Shown: positions 51,247 to 58,070 of the stretch, in pieces
Position numbering within the stretch: the stretch's first letter is position 1
How the letters are laid out: the number at the start of each line of letters is the position of its first letter
From: CAYSAQ01 sp964429235
Lineage (GTDB): Bacteria; Margulisbacteria; Riflemargulisbacteria; GWF2-35-9; DYQY01
Direction: 5' to 3'
NCBI GenBank assembly: GCA_964429235.1
Contig: CAYSAQ010000003.1
Location: 1 to 64,000, forward strand
DNA: 64,000 nt
Notes under the pieces: model-generated
Seen by the model: only the letters and a program-made list of their open reading frames with translations
What the model was told of the DNA's origin: nothing
Database searches by the model: none
Made by a program: the position numbers and the translations under genes

Positions 51247-51997
51247 AATCGATGATATAAAAGATAAATTCAATATTATGACGCATGTTGTTGCTGGTTA
51301 TCCAGATATGGATACATGTAAACAATTGATATTTACTATGGTAGAGCAGGGTGTGGATTTAATCGAGATACAGATTCCTTTTTCAGACCCATTAGCTGAT
51401 GGACCTACTATCATGAAGGCAAATCAGACGGCGCTGGATAATGGAATAACTGTGCAGGATTGTCTTGATTTAGTTTCATCAATTAGAGATAAGATTGATA
51501 TTCCTCTGCTATTTATGAGCTATGCAAATATTCCTTTTAGTTATGGCATGGAGAAATTTATGTCTGATTGTTCTGATGTAGGTATCGATGGACTTATAAT
51601 TCCAGATATCCCTTTTGATGAGAATTTAGATTATATAGCACAAACAGAAAAGAAGAATATTTATCCAATACAGGTTGTTTCTCCTGATATCTCGGAAGAA
51701 CGATTACTTGCTATATCAAATATTGCTAAAGGGTTTGTGTATACCACGCTTAAAGTTGGCATTACCGGTGCAGGAACAGATATTTCGGAAACAGGCATGA
51801 AGTTTGCCCAGAGACTGAAGAGTGTTCTTAATGTGCCTGTTTTAGCTGGATTTGGCATATCTTCGAAAGAGCATGTTGAGGCACTTAAAGATTTATCAGA
51901 TGGTGCCGTTATTGGTAGCCATGTGCTGAACTTATTAAAGACAGGCGGAATTAATTCTGTTGAGAGTTTCTTAGCTGATTTGTCTTCTGTGGTATAG
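51239..51997 (+). CDS. trpA: Tryptophan synthase alpha chain TrpA
   Basis: The 252-residue TIM barrel cleaves indole-3-glycerol phosphate and channels indole to TrpB. The catalytic Glu and Asp lie in LIEIQIPFSDPLADGP (about residues 41-56), and the phosphate-binding loops VLAGFGISSKEHV and GAVIGSHVL are present. Length is normal. It is the last gene of the trp operon; its last 27 bp overlap the end of a converging small membrane-protein gene. No terminator hairpin is visible. Confidence 0.97.
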   Translation: MNRIDDIKDKFNIMTHVVAGYPDMDTCKQLIFTMVEQGVDLIEIQIPFSDPLADGPTIMKANQTALDNGITVQDCLDLVSSIRDKIDIPLLFMSYANIPFSYGMEKFMSDCSDVGIDGLIIPDIPFDENLDYIAQTEKKNIYPIQVVSPDISEERLLAISNIAKGFVYTTLKVGITGAGTDISETGMKFAQRLKSVLNVPVLAGFGISSKEHVEALKDLSDGAVIGSHVLNLLKTGGINSVESFLADLSSVV

Positions 51998-52318
51998 AAA
52001 CACACCTGCAGCAACTAATAATATAGTTAAGCTAGAAATCATATTTTTTAGACTTCGCAACTTTTCCTGTTTTTCGTAGTATTTTTGACTTTCTTTTTTC
52101 ATATCAGTGAATTGTTCATATGTAATATTATCTGAAAGTTCTTCTTCTTGTACTCTGTTGTATTCTGATAATAGGTAGATTTCTTCAATCTGATAAGACT
52201 GTGGTGAAGCATATTCGACAATATTCTTCACTAATCCAACAGAGGAGTAGAGCATGAAGGAAATAGCGACAAGACATACAAGATATAAGTAGATGTTTTT
52301 AATTTGCGAATCATTCAT
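51971..52318 (-). CDS. Small membrane protein with two transmembrane segments (115 aa)
   Basis: A 115-residue protein with a hydrophobic N-terminal helix (YLYLVCLVAISFMLYSSVGLV, about residues 10-30), a charged Glu-rich extracytoplasmic or cytoplasmic region (about 31-85) and a second helix near the C-terminus (ISSLTILLVAAGVFLYH, about 94-110). No family can be named with confidence. It converges with trpA with a 27-bp overlap. TATAAT (complement of 52325-52330) ends 6 nt before ATG 52318, giving a leaderless mRNA. Confidence 0.72.
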   Translation of the reverse strand: MNDSQIKNIYLYLVCLVAISFMLYSSVGLVKNIVEYASPQSYQIEEIYLLSEYNRVQEEELSDNITYEQFTDMKKESQKYYEKQEKLRSLKNMISSLTILLVAAGVFLYHRRQIS

Positions 52319-52324
52319 ATTCTT

Positions 52325-52330
52325 ATTATA
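52325..52330 (-). promoter_or_regulatory. -10 box of a leaderless transcript
   Basis: TATAAT on the minus strand ends 6 nt before ATG 52318. Confidence 0.6.
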
Positions 52331-52445
52331 GCAAATTGAGTTTCTTTATTGTTAATTTAATAAGTATTTAGCGCATGTCATTGCGCTATTAGTTTGCGGT
52401 AGCGCTATAGCTAGTGTCATAATGCGAAAAATAGATGCAAATAAT

Positions 52446-52471
52446 GTTTAAGGAATGTCTTTTCTGGGAAT
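52446..52471 (+). promoter_or_regulatory. SigB-like promoter GTTTAA-N14-GGGAAT
   Basis: GTTTAA (52446-52451), 14-bp spacer and GGGAAT (52466-52471), about 53 nt before the ATG of a 32-codon ORF with a strong ribosome binding site. Confidence 0.45.
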
Positions 52472-52524
52472 GTAATAAATATAAGTTTATTTTGTGAGCG
52501 TTATAAGAATAAAAGGAGATTTAA

Positions 52525-52623
52525 ATGAAGACCAAAATCCCACAGTTTTTAAAGCAAAATCACAGAGTTGTCATAAAGAATAATACTATAGTAAGAATAC
52601 TTATTGAAACAAACTCAAATTAG
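52525..52623 (+). CDS. Candidate 32-residue basic peptide
   Basis: Short ORF MKTKIPQFLKQNHRVVIKNN..., ending in TNSN. It has a very good Shine-Dalgarno (AAAAGGAGAT) and a SigB-like promoter at a suitable distance, which is the reason for listing it. The product is basic, without a membrane segment or cysteine. The 3' end overlaps the converging tsaD stop region by 23 bp. It may be a real small protein, or a leader/antisense transcript. Confidence 0.45.
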   Translation: MKTKIPQFLKQNHRVVIKNNTIVRILIETNSN

Positions 52624-53617
52624 ACTTAGGTTCTATATTTAATGGAGATGTTTCACCAGCTTGATTACGGAAATATCCCGCACAAGCCATCATCGCTGCA
52701 TTATCTGTGCAGTATTTCATAGGCGGCATAGAAACATTCAGATCTTCTCTTTCGCTTAGCGTTTTTCTTAGAAAAGAATTAGCAGAAACGCCTCCCGCAA
52801 TTATTATTTGTTTCACATTATATTGTTTAGCTGCACTGAAAGTTTTCTTTGTTAGTTCTGATATGAGCTTGTTTTGTAATGATGCACAAAAATCTTTTAT
52901 TACCTGACTGTCGTTTTCTTCTTCTAGTAGGTTTAGCTTGGTGCTCATGTTTAAAGCAGCTGTCTTAAGTCCACTAAAGCTAAAGTCTAAAGGATTCTTT
53001 GTTCTTACATTAGGAAACTGGTATTTTTTTGGATCACCTTTTTTGGCAAGCTTATCTATTACGGGACCACCTGGGTAACCAAGCCCAGCTATTCTTGCTG
53101 ATTTATCAAAAGCTTCACCGATAGCATCATCTAGAGTATTACTTATTAATTCATATTTAAATTGGTCTTTTATTAATACTAATTGGGTATGCCCACCAGA
53201 AGCTATTAATGCCAAACATGGATATTCAAAATTAGAGTTGTTATCAAGTATGTTGGAATAGATATGCCCTTCTAAGTGATGTACTCCTATTAGTGGTTTT
53301 TTTAGTCGATATGCAAGAGCTTTGGCGGCATTAACACCAGTGCTTAGTGCGCCTAATAAGCCAGGCCCTTTGGCCGTTGCAACTAGGTCGATATCTTTCC
53401 AAGTTATCTTTGCTTCCTCGAGTGCGTTTTCAATACAAGGAATAATGTTCATTACATGTAGTCTGGATGCCATTTCAGGAACAACTCCGCCATATTTTGC
53501 ATGTTGTTTGATTTGTGAGAATATAATGTTGGATAATACGTTAGTGCCGTTCTCTAATATAGAGACAGCTGTTTCGTCACAGGATGATTCTATGCCTAGG
53601 GTAATATGTTTTTTCAT
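52601..53617 (-). CDS. tsaD: tRNA N6-threonylcarbamoyladenosine transferase TsaD
   Basis: The 338-residue subunit transfers the threonylcarbamoyl group to A37 of ANN-decoding tRNAs, with TsaB and TsaE. The metal-binding HHLEGHIYSN motif (about residues 111-120), N-terminal LGIESSCDETAVSIL and ASGGHTQLVLI, and IIAGGVSANSFLR are complete. Length is normal. TATAAT (complement of 53624-53629) ends 6 nt before the ATG, predicting a leaderless mRNA; this promoter is back to back with that of the DUF2971 gene. Confidence 0.97.
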   Translation of the reverse strand: MKKHITLGIESSCDETAVSILENGTNVLSNIIFSQIKQHAKYGGVVPEMASRLHVMNIIPCIENALEEAKITWKDIDLVATAKGPGLLGALSTGVNAAKALAYRLKKPLIGVHHLEGHIYSNILDNNSNFEYPCLALIASGGHTQLVLIKDQFKYELISNTLDDAIGEAFDKSARIAGLGYPGGPVIDKLAKKGDPKKYQFPNVRTKNPLDFSFSGLKTAALNMSTKLNLLEEENDSQVIKDFCASLQNKLISELTKKTFSAAKQYNVKQIIIAGGVSANSFLRKTLSEREDLNVSMPPMKYCTDNAAMMACAGYFRNQAGETSPLNIEPKSNLSLFQ

Positions 53618-53623
53618 TTGGCT

Positions 53624-53659
53624 ATTATAGCTTGCTTAAAAAAAGTTGGGAATTATAAT
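53624..53659. promoter_or_regulatory. Divergent leaderless promoters of tsaD and the DUF2971 gene
   Basis: TATAAT on the minus strand (53629-53624) ends 6 nt before the tsaD ATG; TATAAT on the plus strand (53654-53659), with TTGCTT 16 bp upstream, ends 7 nt before ATG 53667. Only 49 bp separate the two start codons. Confidence 0.65.
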
Positions 53660-53666
53660 AATGTAT

Positions 53667-54497
53667 ATGACCTCTAATAAAAAACAAGTTTCTCCCAAAT
53701 TGTATAAATATATTTCTTTAGAGAAAGATGCCGAAGTTATTATAGAGTCAATTTTTATGAAAAATGAGGTTAAGGTAACAAATCCCAAAGATTTTAATGA
53801 TCCATTTGATTGCCAGATAAGCTTCGATAAGCACGACACGTCGATAGACGCATATCGAATAGTAGCAGGTTTGGGTATCGAAAAAAGTGTACATACAAAG
53901 ACGTTGCCAAAACATCAGCAAAAAGAAATTATTGATGCTAATTGTCAGAGTGAGGATTTTAAGGGTTTTATGATGAATACACTTAAAGAATTAGTTTTGG
54001 AAACTTCAAATCATGTTCGCATTTGTTCTTTAACAATTGATTACAAGTCTATTCTTATGTGGTCTCATTATGCAGATAATCACAGAGGTATCGTTATTGA
54101 ATTAGATTATGAATTACTATCAAATCATTTTTATATGATTGATAATGTTATATATTCTGAGAAGTTTCCTAAGTTGGATGAAATCTTTGGCGATTATACT
54201 CCATCGAAAGAAAATAATGCTAATCTTTATGGTTCTTTGTTTTTTAGAAAAGGTGAGCAGTGGTTTTATGAGGGCGAAGTCAGAGCTCTCAGGGTAATCG
54301 CTGATGATGAGGAAATGAATATAATAGCAACGCAGACAAACATAGTTAAATCAGTATTCTTTGGTGTCGAAGTTGATCCTTTGGTGAAGAAGAAAATATT
54401 GAGAGTGATAAATGATAATAAGTCGGAGACTATTTGCTATCAAATGGTTAAGAATGATCAAAGTTATCAATTAATTCCAAAAAATGTATCCATATAA
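53667..54497 (+). CDS. DUF2971 domain protein
   Basis: A 276-residue protein of the DUF2971 family: N-terminal LYKYISLEKDAEVIIESIF, the FNDPFDCQ motif (about residues 44-51), SLTIDYKSILMWSHYADNHRGIVIELD and FFRKGEQWFYEGEVR are all hallmarks. The function is unknown; members are common in accessory regions and have been suggested to act in defence or as toxin-like enzymes. I chose ATG 53667 because a TATAAT box lies 7 nt upstream; ATG 53661 and TTG 53646 are in frame but would overlap the promoter. Downstream 54498-54698 has no gene, only weak hairpins. Confidence 0.87.
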   Translation: MTSNKKQVSPKLYKYISLEKDAEVIIESIFMKNEVKVTNPKDFNDPFDCQISFDKHDTSIDAYRIVAGLGIEKSVHTKTLPKHQQKEIIDANCQSEDFKGFMMNTLKELVLETSNHVRICSLTIDYKSILMWSHYADNHRGIVIELDYELLSNHFYMIDNVIYSEKFPKLDEIFGDYTPSKENNANLYGSLFFRKGEQWFYEGEVRALRVIADDEEMNIIATQTNIVKSVFFGVEVDPLVKKKILRVINDNKSETICYQMVKNDQSYQLIPKNVSI

Positions 54498-54669
54498 ATG
54501 GCCGAGCAACTGTTTGAGTAAGTTACTAAGAGTTAAATGATGTTGAACGGACACTTTACGTCTTCGGAGTAAAACGAAGAAGCGAGAAATCCCTTTGCCT
54601 AATACTTTTTCAAGTGAGATTTATTTAATATTCTTAGTTCTTATGAGTTTTGGGAGGTCTTGTTTTTTG

Positions 54670-54695
54670 ATTACTTTTTAACAAGAAAAAGTAAT
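54670..54695. terminator. Possible bidirectional AT-rich hairpin between DUF2971 gene and gltX
   Basis: ATTACTTTTT / AAAAAGTAAT, perfect 10-bp stem with a 6-nt loop, directly at the 3' end of gltX and 170 bp after the DUF2971 gene. Low GC content makes it a weak terminator. Confidence 0.4.
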
Positions 54696-54698
54696 AAG

Positions 54699-55913
54699 TT
54701 AAAGTACGTGAAGTCTATTTAGAACGGTTTTTCTTCCAACATAGACAAGAATATCTGTAGTATCTAATGATTTCTTTTGTCCTGTAATTATTTGCTGAAG
54801 TGGCATAGCGACTTCTTTCATTGATAAGCTGTTGGATTCTATAAATTCATTAATTTTAGTTTCCAGTTCTGCTTCAGTCCAATGTTCTTGTGGAACATTT
54901 TCTAACATTACTTTTAATAGTGGCAATACGCTTGTAACAAACGCTTTATTCTCTTCTAATAGTTCTTTATCAGCCATAAAGTCATTAACGAATGGCGCTA
55001 TTAGTAGATCAAGTTCTGCTAATGTGAATGCTTTTGCTTGAATTTTTTTTAGGCAATCATCACAGTTGTTAGAACGATTAGCATGGTCTATAGCTTTTGC
55101 AATATTTTTGTATTGAGTATATCTTTTTAATAAATCGTGGTCAGCATTAGAAACATATTGAGAGTTTAACCAATTCATTTTCTTAAGATCGATTTTTGCA
55201 GGGTTCTTAGAAACTTTAGCAACATCAAAGAAGTCTATAAGTTCTTGTTCTGTGAAAATCTCTTGGTTGCCATGTCCCCAACCTAGTCTGGATAGATAGT
55301 TCATTACTGCTTCAGGAATATATCCCTTTTCCTGATAATAAGTGACGCTTGCATCGTCTCTTCTTTTGCTAAGAGGTTTGTCGTTATCATCTACGATAAG
55401 TGGCATATGGTGCCATTCTGGTAATGGGAACCCAAGGTATTCATATATTAGTTTATGTTTATCAGTGTTTGTTAAATGGTCTACACCTCTAATGATGCAG
55501 TTAACACCCATTTCATGATCATCAATGACTACTGCAAAATGAAAAACAGGCATTCCGTCTGATTTCCAGATAACAAAGTCTTCTATATCATTTTTGCCTT
55601 TTAGATAAATGGCCCCATCTTTATGGTATGCAAGCTCTTTTTCTAAAAGATGGTCTCTATACGATTCGTATATGTGAATTCTTTGTGATTGGTAGGGCAC
55701 ATCTTCATTGTCCCATTTGATGCCTAGCCAATGTAGTGATTCTCTTATTTGTTCTGCGTGTTCTTCTTTTGATCTTTGTTTATCAGTATCTTCAAAACGA
55801 AGTAAGAATTTACCATTACAGTGTTTTGCATATAAATAGTTGAAAAGAGCAGTTCGTGCTCCGCCAATATGTAAGTTCCCAGTAGGGCTTGGTGCAAATC
55901 TAGTAATAATCAT
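54699..55913 (-). CDS. gltX: Glutamyl-tRNA synthetase, unusually short (404 aa)
   Basis: The enzyme charges tRNA with glutamate. HIGH motif: FAPSPTGNLHIGGARTALF (about residues 5-23); KMSKS equivalent: KPLSKRRDDASV (about residues 188-199). The C-terminal anticodon-binding region is present. At 404 residues it is 60-80 shorter than usual: after LAYHKDGAIYLKGKNDIEDFVIWKSDG the usual connective segment (with the RCYC-type zinc knuckle and about 70 residues) is missing. With gatCAB in the genome it is probably non-discriminating, also charging tRNA(Gln). TATAAT (complement of 55921-55926) ends 7 nt before the ATG, predicting a leaderless mRNA. Confidence 0.93.
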   Translation of the reverse strand: MIITRFAPSPTGNLHIGGARTALFNYLYAKHCNGKFLLRFEDTDKQRSKEEHAEQIRESLHWLGIKWDNEDVPYQSQRIHIYESYRDHLLEKELAYHKDGAIYLKGKNDIEDFVIWKSDGMPVFHFAVVIDDHEMGVNCIIRGVDHLTNTDKHKLIYEYLGFPLPEWHHMPLIVDDNDKPLSKRRDDASVTYYQEKGYIPEAVMNYLSRLGWGHGNQEIFTEQELIDFFDVAKVSKNPAKIDLKKMNWLNSQYVSNADHDLLKRYTQYKNIAKAIDHANRSNNCDDCLKKIQAKAFTLAELDLLIAPFVNDFMADKELLEENKAFVTSVLPLLKVMLENVPQEHWTEAELETKINEFIESNSLSMKEVAMPLQQIITGQKKSLDTTDILVYVGRKTVLNRLHVL

Positions 55914-55920
55914 AGTTTTA

Positions 55921-55926
55921 ATTATA
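55921..55926 (-). promoter_or_regulatory. gltX -10 box, leaderless
   Basis: TATAAT on the minus strand ends 7 nt before ATG 55913. Confidence 0.6.
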
Positions 55927-55991
55927 CCTCACTAGATTACTCCTGACTATTGAATATGTAGTGTTATATAGCATGGTATAAATGAGTGGAT

Positions 55992-56017
55992 GTTTAAGAA
56001 AATAAAATAGAGGGAAC
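55992..56017 (+). promoter_or_regulatory. SigB-like promoter GTTTAA-N14-GGGAAC
   Basis: GTTTAA (55992-55997), 14-bp spacer and GGGAAC (56012-56017), 53 nt before ATG 56071. The -10 half is a weaker match than at the other four sites. Confidence 0.4.
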
Positions 56018-56070
56018 AATATAAATGTAGATGTGTCTTATATATAGAACATGTCTAGGGAGGTGACAAA

Positions 56071-56499
56071 ATGATACAGGGAATGGGTTTAGAAAGTTTT
56101 GATCCGAATATTAAAGTAAAGCTTGCTAAAGAGCTAGATAATAAAGTAGCAGAAGATGATTTTGATAAAGAGTCATTTCAGAAAGTTTTTTCTAAGGTTT
56201 TAGAAAAAGGAGCTGTTCCAGCATTAGGTGATGAAGGTTCTCTAATGGTTGGAGAGGAACAAGCAACGAAGAATGGTTATGCTCCTAATAAGGTTTCTGA
56301 CCACATCCAGCTTAGTGATCATCCAGGGAAATATGCAATGATGCAGAATATCGATCCTGAGAACTATGAAGAAGGTTTTGAAATGTTTAAACAGATAACA
56401 GCATCAGAGTTTGATCCACAAAAGTTGCCAAAGCCAGGGATGGAAGAGCTAGGTATGCAAAATATAGCTAGTGATATTGGATTAGGAGTAGTTGGATAA
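56071..56499 (+). CDS. Unknown protein (142 aa) upstream of an ECF sigma factor
   Basis: A 142-residue acidic soluble protein with no recognisable family. It contains many Asp/Glu/Lys and a Gly/Met-rich N-terminus (MIQGMGLESFDPN) and ends QNIASDIGLGVVG. There is no cysteine or membrane segment, so it does not look like a classical anti-sigma factor. The ribosome binding site GGGAGGTGA is strong, and a SigB-like promoter is at 55992. Its stop is one base before the sigma-factor ATG, so the two are co-transcribed and may be functionally linked. Style (length, absence of Cys, Ser/Asp content) resembles the unknown protein at 6861-7313, although no alignment is obvious. Confidence 0.7.
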   Translation: MIQGMGLESFDPNIKVKLAKELDNKVAEDDFDKESFQKVFSKVLEKGAVPALGDEGSLMVGEEQATKNGYAPNKVSDHIQLSDHPGKYAMMQNIDPENYEEGFEMFKQITASEFDPQKLPKPGMEELGMQNIASDIGLGVVG

Positions 56500-56500
56500 T

Positions 56501-57067
56501 ATGAATTATGCAGATTTGCCAGATCATGAAATAGTTGCCAAAGTGCAAGATGGCTGGCTTGATGCCTATAGTGAGCTGATTGTTCGTTATAGGGATAAAG
56601 TTTTTAAGACAATCAATGGGATGACTTGTAATTATGAGGATGCGAGAGACCTAACCCAAGAGGTTTTCTATAAAGCTTTTATCTATCTAGATAAGTTTAG
56701 AGGAGATGCCCAGTTTTCTACTTGGATATACCGTATAGCTGTAAATATGGCTAAGAACTATTTTCGTAAAAAGAATCGACAAACTGATAACTTTGATGAA
56801 GGATTCTTTGAGCGTATAGAAGATACTTCGCCAGCATTCACAAAAGATATAGAAGAAATAGAATTATTAAAAGCCTTCTATAAAGCACTAGATAAAATAG
56901 ACTATAGGTATAGAGGCGTTTTGATTTTAAAAGAGATTAATCAATTACCTTATGATGAGATAGCAGAAGTAACAGGTTTAGAAATAGGCACTGTGAAGTC
57001 TAGAGTATACAGAGCAAAGTCTAAGCTTAAGAAGTTGTTGCAGCATAAGTTGGCAGCATATGTATAA
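56501..57067 (+). CDS. RNA polymerase ECF-type sigma factor
   Basis: A 188-residue sigma-70 family factor with regions 2 and 4 only. Region 2 is DARDLTQEVFYKAFIYLDKF, followed by GDAQFSTWIYRIAVNMAKNY (about residues 45-90); region 4 helix-turn-helix is LPYDEIAEVTGLEIGTVKSR and onward (about 150-180). No anti-sigma factor is adjacent downstream, where bioB converges; the upstream 142-residue protein is the only candidate partner. ATG 56501 was chosen; a TTG at 56492 overlaps the preceding stop. ECF factors often recognise AAC-type -35 boxes; I did not find an evident copy upstream of its own operon, which has a SigB-like promoter. Confidence 0.93.
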   Translation: MNYADLPDHEIVAKVQDGWLDAYSELIVRYRDKVFKTINGMTCNYEDARDLTQEVFYKAFIYLDKFRGDAQFSTWIYRIAVNMAKNYFRKKNRQTDNFDEGFFERIEDTSPAFTKDIEEIELLKAFYKALDKIDYRYRGVLILKEINQLPYDEIAEVTGLEIGTVKSRVYRAKSKLKKLLQHKLAAYV

Positions 57068-57087
57068 TCCTTTTTAGGACAGGGTGA

Positions 57088-58005
57088 TTACAGAATCTTA
57101 AATTTATTGTCTTTTAAGTGAGATAAATCTTTTCCTATATCAAATCCATCAGTTGTTAGATAGTCTCCTACCATGATTGCGTTTATCCCAGCTTTATAAG
57201 TATCTAATTGTTCGTTTAGCTCTAATAGTGTTCTTCCGCCTGCGAATCTAATGGGAGTGTCTGGGTTGATAATTCTATAAATAGCTATTGTTCGAAGTAT
57301 TTCATCTGTAGTTAGAATTTCTTCTTTTCCTAGAGGAGTTCCTTCAATTGGAGTAAGTACATTTAATGGAATAGAATCAACATCTAAATCTTTTATGTCT
57401 AGCGCCATTTCGATTCTATCAAGAGGCGTTTCCCCAAGTCCCATGATACCACCTACACAAATATCCATGCCTGCTTCTTTAGCATTCTTAATAGTGTCAA
57501 TTCTGTCTTGGTATTTATGGGTAGTGCATATTTTGTGAAAGTAATTTGGGCCAGCTTCTAAGTTGTGGTGATATCTGTTTACTCCAGCTTCTTTAAGCTT
57601 TTTTGCCATATCTTTACTAAGGAGACCATGTGAGGCACAGATAGATAGAGATGTTTCTTCTTTTAATGCTTTGTATATTGGTAGTAATTTTTCTAGTAAT
57701 TCAGGGTTCAGTCCTTTGCCACTAGAAACTAGTGAAAATCTTTTCACTTTCTGAGATTCCATCTTTTTTGCATATTCTAAAACTTTTGCTTTATCTAATA
57801 GATCATATTCATCAGCATTAGTATCAAAATGCGCTGATTGTGCACAAAAAGAACAGTTCTCGCTACATTTACCTGAACGTACATTTGCAATAGAGCAAAG
57901 TTCTATAAGATTCTCAGATAGCTTTTCGGTAAGCTCATTGGCCTTGGTCATAAGCTCTTTTAAGTTGCCTTTGTATAGTTTTAAAAGTTGCTGTTTGTTT
58001 TGCAT
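57088..58005 (-). CDS. bioB: Biotin synthase BioB
   Basis: The 305-residue radical SAM enzyme inserts sulfur into dethiobiotin. The cluster-binding motif is CSENCSFCAQS (CxxxCxxC, about residues 46-56), and the auxiliary-cluster region with SLSICASHGLL, YHHNLEAGPNYF and the catalytic RFAGGR are present. No other biotin gene is in the window, so biotin operon structure is not conserved here. TATAAT (complement of 58012-58017) ends 6 nt before the ATG, predicting a leaderless mRNA; between it and the divergent nagZ promoter lies a GC-rich hairpin repeat. Confidence 0.96.
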   Translation of the reverse strand: MQNKQQLLKLYKGNLKELMTKANELTEKLSENLIELCSIANVRSGKCSENCSFCAQSAHFDTNADEYDLLDKAKVLEYAKKMESQKVKRFSLVSSGKGLNPELLEKLLPIYKALKEETSLSICASHGLLSKDMAKKLKEAGVNRYHHNLEAGPNYFHKICTTHKYQDRIDTIKNAKEAGMDICVGGIMGLGETPLDRIEMALDIKDLDVDSIPLNVLTPIEGTPLGKEEILTTDEILRTIAIYRIINPDTPIRFAGGRTLLELNEQLDTYKAGINAIMVGDYLTTDGFDIGKDLSHLKDNKFKIL

Positions 58006-58011
58006 GAGGGA

Positions 58012-58064
58012 ATTATATCACAGCTCCCTCACGAAGTGACAGGGGGAGTTAAAATTGCTACAAT
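58012..58064. promoter_or_regulatory. Divergent leaderless promoters of bioB and nagZ
   Basis: TATAAT on the minus strand (58017-58012) ends 6 nt before the bioB ATG; TACAAT on the plus strand (58059-58064) ends 6 nt before the nagZ ATG. The GC-rich hairpin at 58020-58050 lies exactly between the two boxes. Confidence 0.6.
58020..58050. repeat. GC-rich hairpin related to the DUF559-cassette right end
   Basis: AGCTCCC-TCAC-GAA-GTGA-CAGGGGGAGTT: CTCCC pairs with GGGAG and TCAC with GTGA. It shares the AGCTCCC...CAGGGGGAG framework with 49385-49424 (AGCTCCCC...CAGGGGGAGAGGTT), so it may be a short member of the same repeat family. Confidence 0.5.
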
Positions 58065-58070
58065 CCAGCT

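Noticed and set aside
54540..54620. Small gene or ncRNA in the gap between the DUF2971 gene and gltX
   Set aside because: A weak CTTCG/CGAAG hairpin exists but no promoter, ribosome binding site or strong structure supports a gene.
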